The position numbers were made by a program, and so were the translations under genes. Below the pieces are notes generated by a model. It searched no databases. It was not told the origin of the DNA and saw only the letters and a program-made list of their open reading frames with translations. A DNA stretch of 64,000 nucleotides from Apilactobacillus waqarii (lineage in GTDB: Bacteria; Bacillota; Bacilli; Lactobacillales; Lactobacillaceae): positions 186,001 through 250,000 of the forward strand of contig NZ_JAHQYH010000001.1 in assembly GCF_019061205.1 (NCBI RefSeq), read 5' to 3'. Below, piece by piece: positions 63,455-64,000 of the stretch; the stretch's first letter is position 1, and each line of letters begins with the position of its first letter.

Positions 63455-63487
63455 AAAAGACATCGAATTATTCGATGTCTTTTTCTC
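63453..63487. terminator. Bidirectional terminator with stop codon in the stem
   Basis: AAAAAAGACATCGAA and TTCGATGTCTTTTT pair around a TTA loop; the final codons and stop of the racemase gene make up one arm. Confidence 0.9.
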
Positions 63488-64000
63488 TGTTTTTTAAAGC
63501 TAATTCAATTGAACGGTCAACTAAGACTGATTGAGCATCAATCACTGGGTAATTATGATCTGAAGCACGTTCTTCAGCCACAGATAATTCTGTGCAACCC
63601 AAGATAATTACGTCACAATCCATCTCGTTTTTCATTTCATCTAAGATGTGATGATATAGTTCTTTGTTAACTTTATTTTGTTCTTTGACATATTTATATA
63701 TCAAATCCATTGTTTCTTCTTGAATATGCTCAGTCGGTTTTACAATTTTATAACCAGCGTTTTGCACTTCTGTATCGTAAATACCGTCAAAAATGGTTCC
63801 CTTGGTAGCAATCAAACCAATTCGTTTGGCATTAGGATACACATTACTGATTTCAGCAACGGCTTCTTTTGGCATATGCAAAATTGGCACGTTAGTTGCT
63901 GACTGTAATTCATCAAAGAAGAAATGAGCAGTATTACAAGGAATCACAAAGAAATCAGGATTTAATTGTGATTGTTGTTTAATATCTTCCTTTAATGGAA
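63468..64000 (-). CDS. Aspartate/glutamate racemase family protein, 3' part
   Basis: The gene runs off the end of the window; 177 codons are visible. FFVIPCNTAHFFFDEL holds the first catalytic Cys and VIILGCTELSVAEE the second, so the two-base racemase mechanism appears intact. Closest to aspartate racemases (D-Asp for peptidoglycan cross-bridges in lactic acid bacteria). The exact substrate is not certain without the N-terminal part. Confidence 0.9.
   Translation of the reverse strand, partial: PLKEDIKQQSQLNPDFFVIPCNTAHFFFDELQSATNVPILHMPKEAVAEISNVYPNAKRIGLIATKGTIFDGIYDTEVQNAGYKIVKPTEHIQEETMDLIYKYVKEQNKVNKELYHHILDEMKNEMDCDVIILGCTELSVAEERASDHNYPVIDAQSVLVDRSIELALKNREKDIE

Noticed and set aside
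1-64000. Search for CRISPR arrays, transposase genes, phage genes or long direct repeats
   Set aside because: No regularly spaced repeats, DDE transposase, integrase or phage structural genes were seen by reading the window; small copies below about 20 bases cannot be excluded without a computed repeat search.

Overview
This 64 kb window is ordinary chromosome of a low-GC Gram-positive bacterium, almost certainly a member of the Lactobacillaceae. Evidence seen in the sequence: AT-rich codon use, strong Shine-Dalgarno sites, T-box leaders on thrS and argS, an L20-type leader on infC-rpmI-rplT, parE-parC divergent from plsY, an ArlRS-like two-component pair, an L-2-hydroxyisocaproate dehydrogenase-like enzyme, PrsA, EcsAB and a SftA-type soluble FtsK. 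The genus cannot be fixed from sequence alone; the AT-rich Apilactobacillus/Fructilactobacillus end of the family is a guess. No prophage, insertion sequence, CRISPR array or rRNA operon was seen.

Layout. 1-5.2 kb (+): end of lspA, rluD, pyrR and a carA-carB-like pair, closed by a strong terminator. 5.2-10.6 kb (-): small accessory genes (hypothetical membrane-anchored protein, GNAT acetyltransferase, two small membrane proteins, glutathione peroxidase), a folate ECF transporter subunit behind a THF-type riboswitch, a ketopantoate-reductase-family enzyme and DegV. 10.7-18 kb: RqcH (+), a YdjM-like membrane protein (-), a secreted lipoprotein nuclease (+), msrB-msrA, pnuC, ppaC and a LysR regulator (-). 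18-26 kb: parE-parC (-), plsY (+), ArlRS-like system (-), rpmF-yceD. 26.7-36 kb (-): the conserved yqeG-yqeH-yhbY-nadD-yqeK-rsfS-methyltransferase-tmcAL operon, infC-rpmI-rplT, thrS. 36-43.6 kb (-): dnaB-dnaI, nrdR, coaE, mutM, polA, Bax-inhibitor-1-like protein. 43.7-53.7 kb: ytpP-ytpR-sftA-murC (-), a small membrane protein (+), trmB (-), ecsAB (-), hit-yhaH-like-prsA (+). 53.7-64 kb: yhaO-yhaN, a class A PBP, argS with T-box, tRNA-Gly, a DUF2187-like protein, L-HicDH, a YisL-like protein and the end of an aspartate-racemase-family gene.

The standout locus is the first 5 kb. The CarA-like and CarB-like proteins sit directly behind an apparently intact pyrR, are full open frames with good ribosome binding sites, and keep the overall carbamoyl-phosphate-synthetase fold signature. 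They have nevertheless lost the glutaminase catalytic Cys, His and Glu, key ATP/Mg positions of the first synthetase half, and most of the second synthetase half together with the C-terminal allosteric domain. This looks like a catalytically dead but maintained carbamoyl-phosphate-synthetase-like pair, perhaps repurposed for regulation. That function is inference.

Other points of interest: several genes that appear to start at non-canonical AUU/AUA codons (rluD, infC and a small membrane protein gene); a tRNA-Gly(CCC) with C in place of the near-universal U55; a nuclease with a His/Tyr/Arg-rich tail; a terminator-like hairpin inside the trmB leader; and unexplained inverted repeats near 5.87 kb, 15.11 kb and 18.03 kb.
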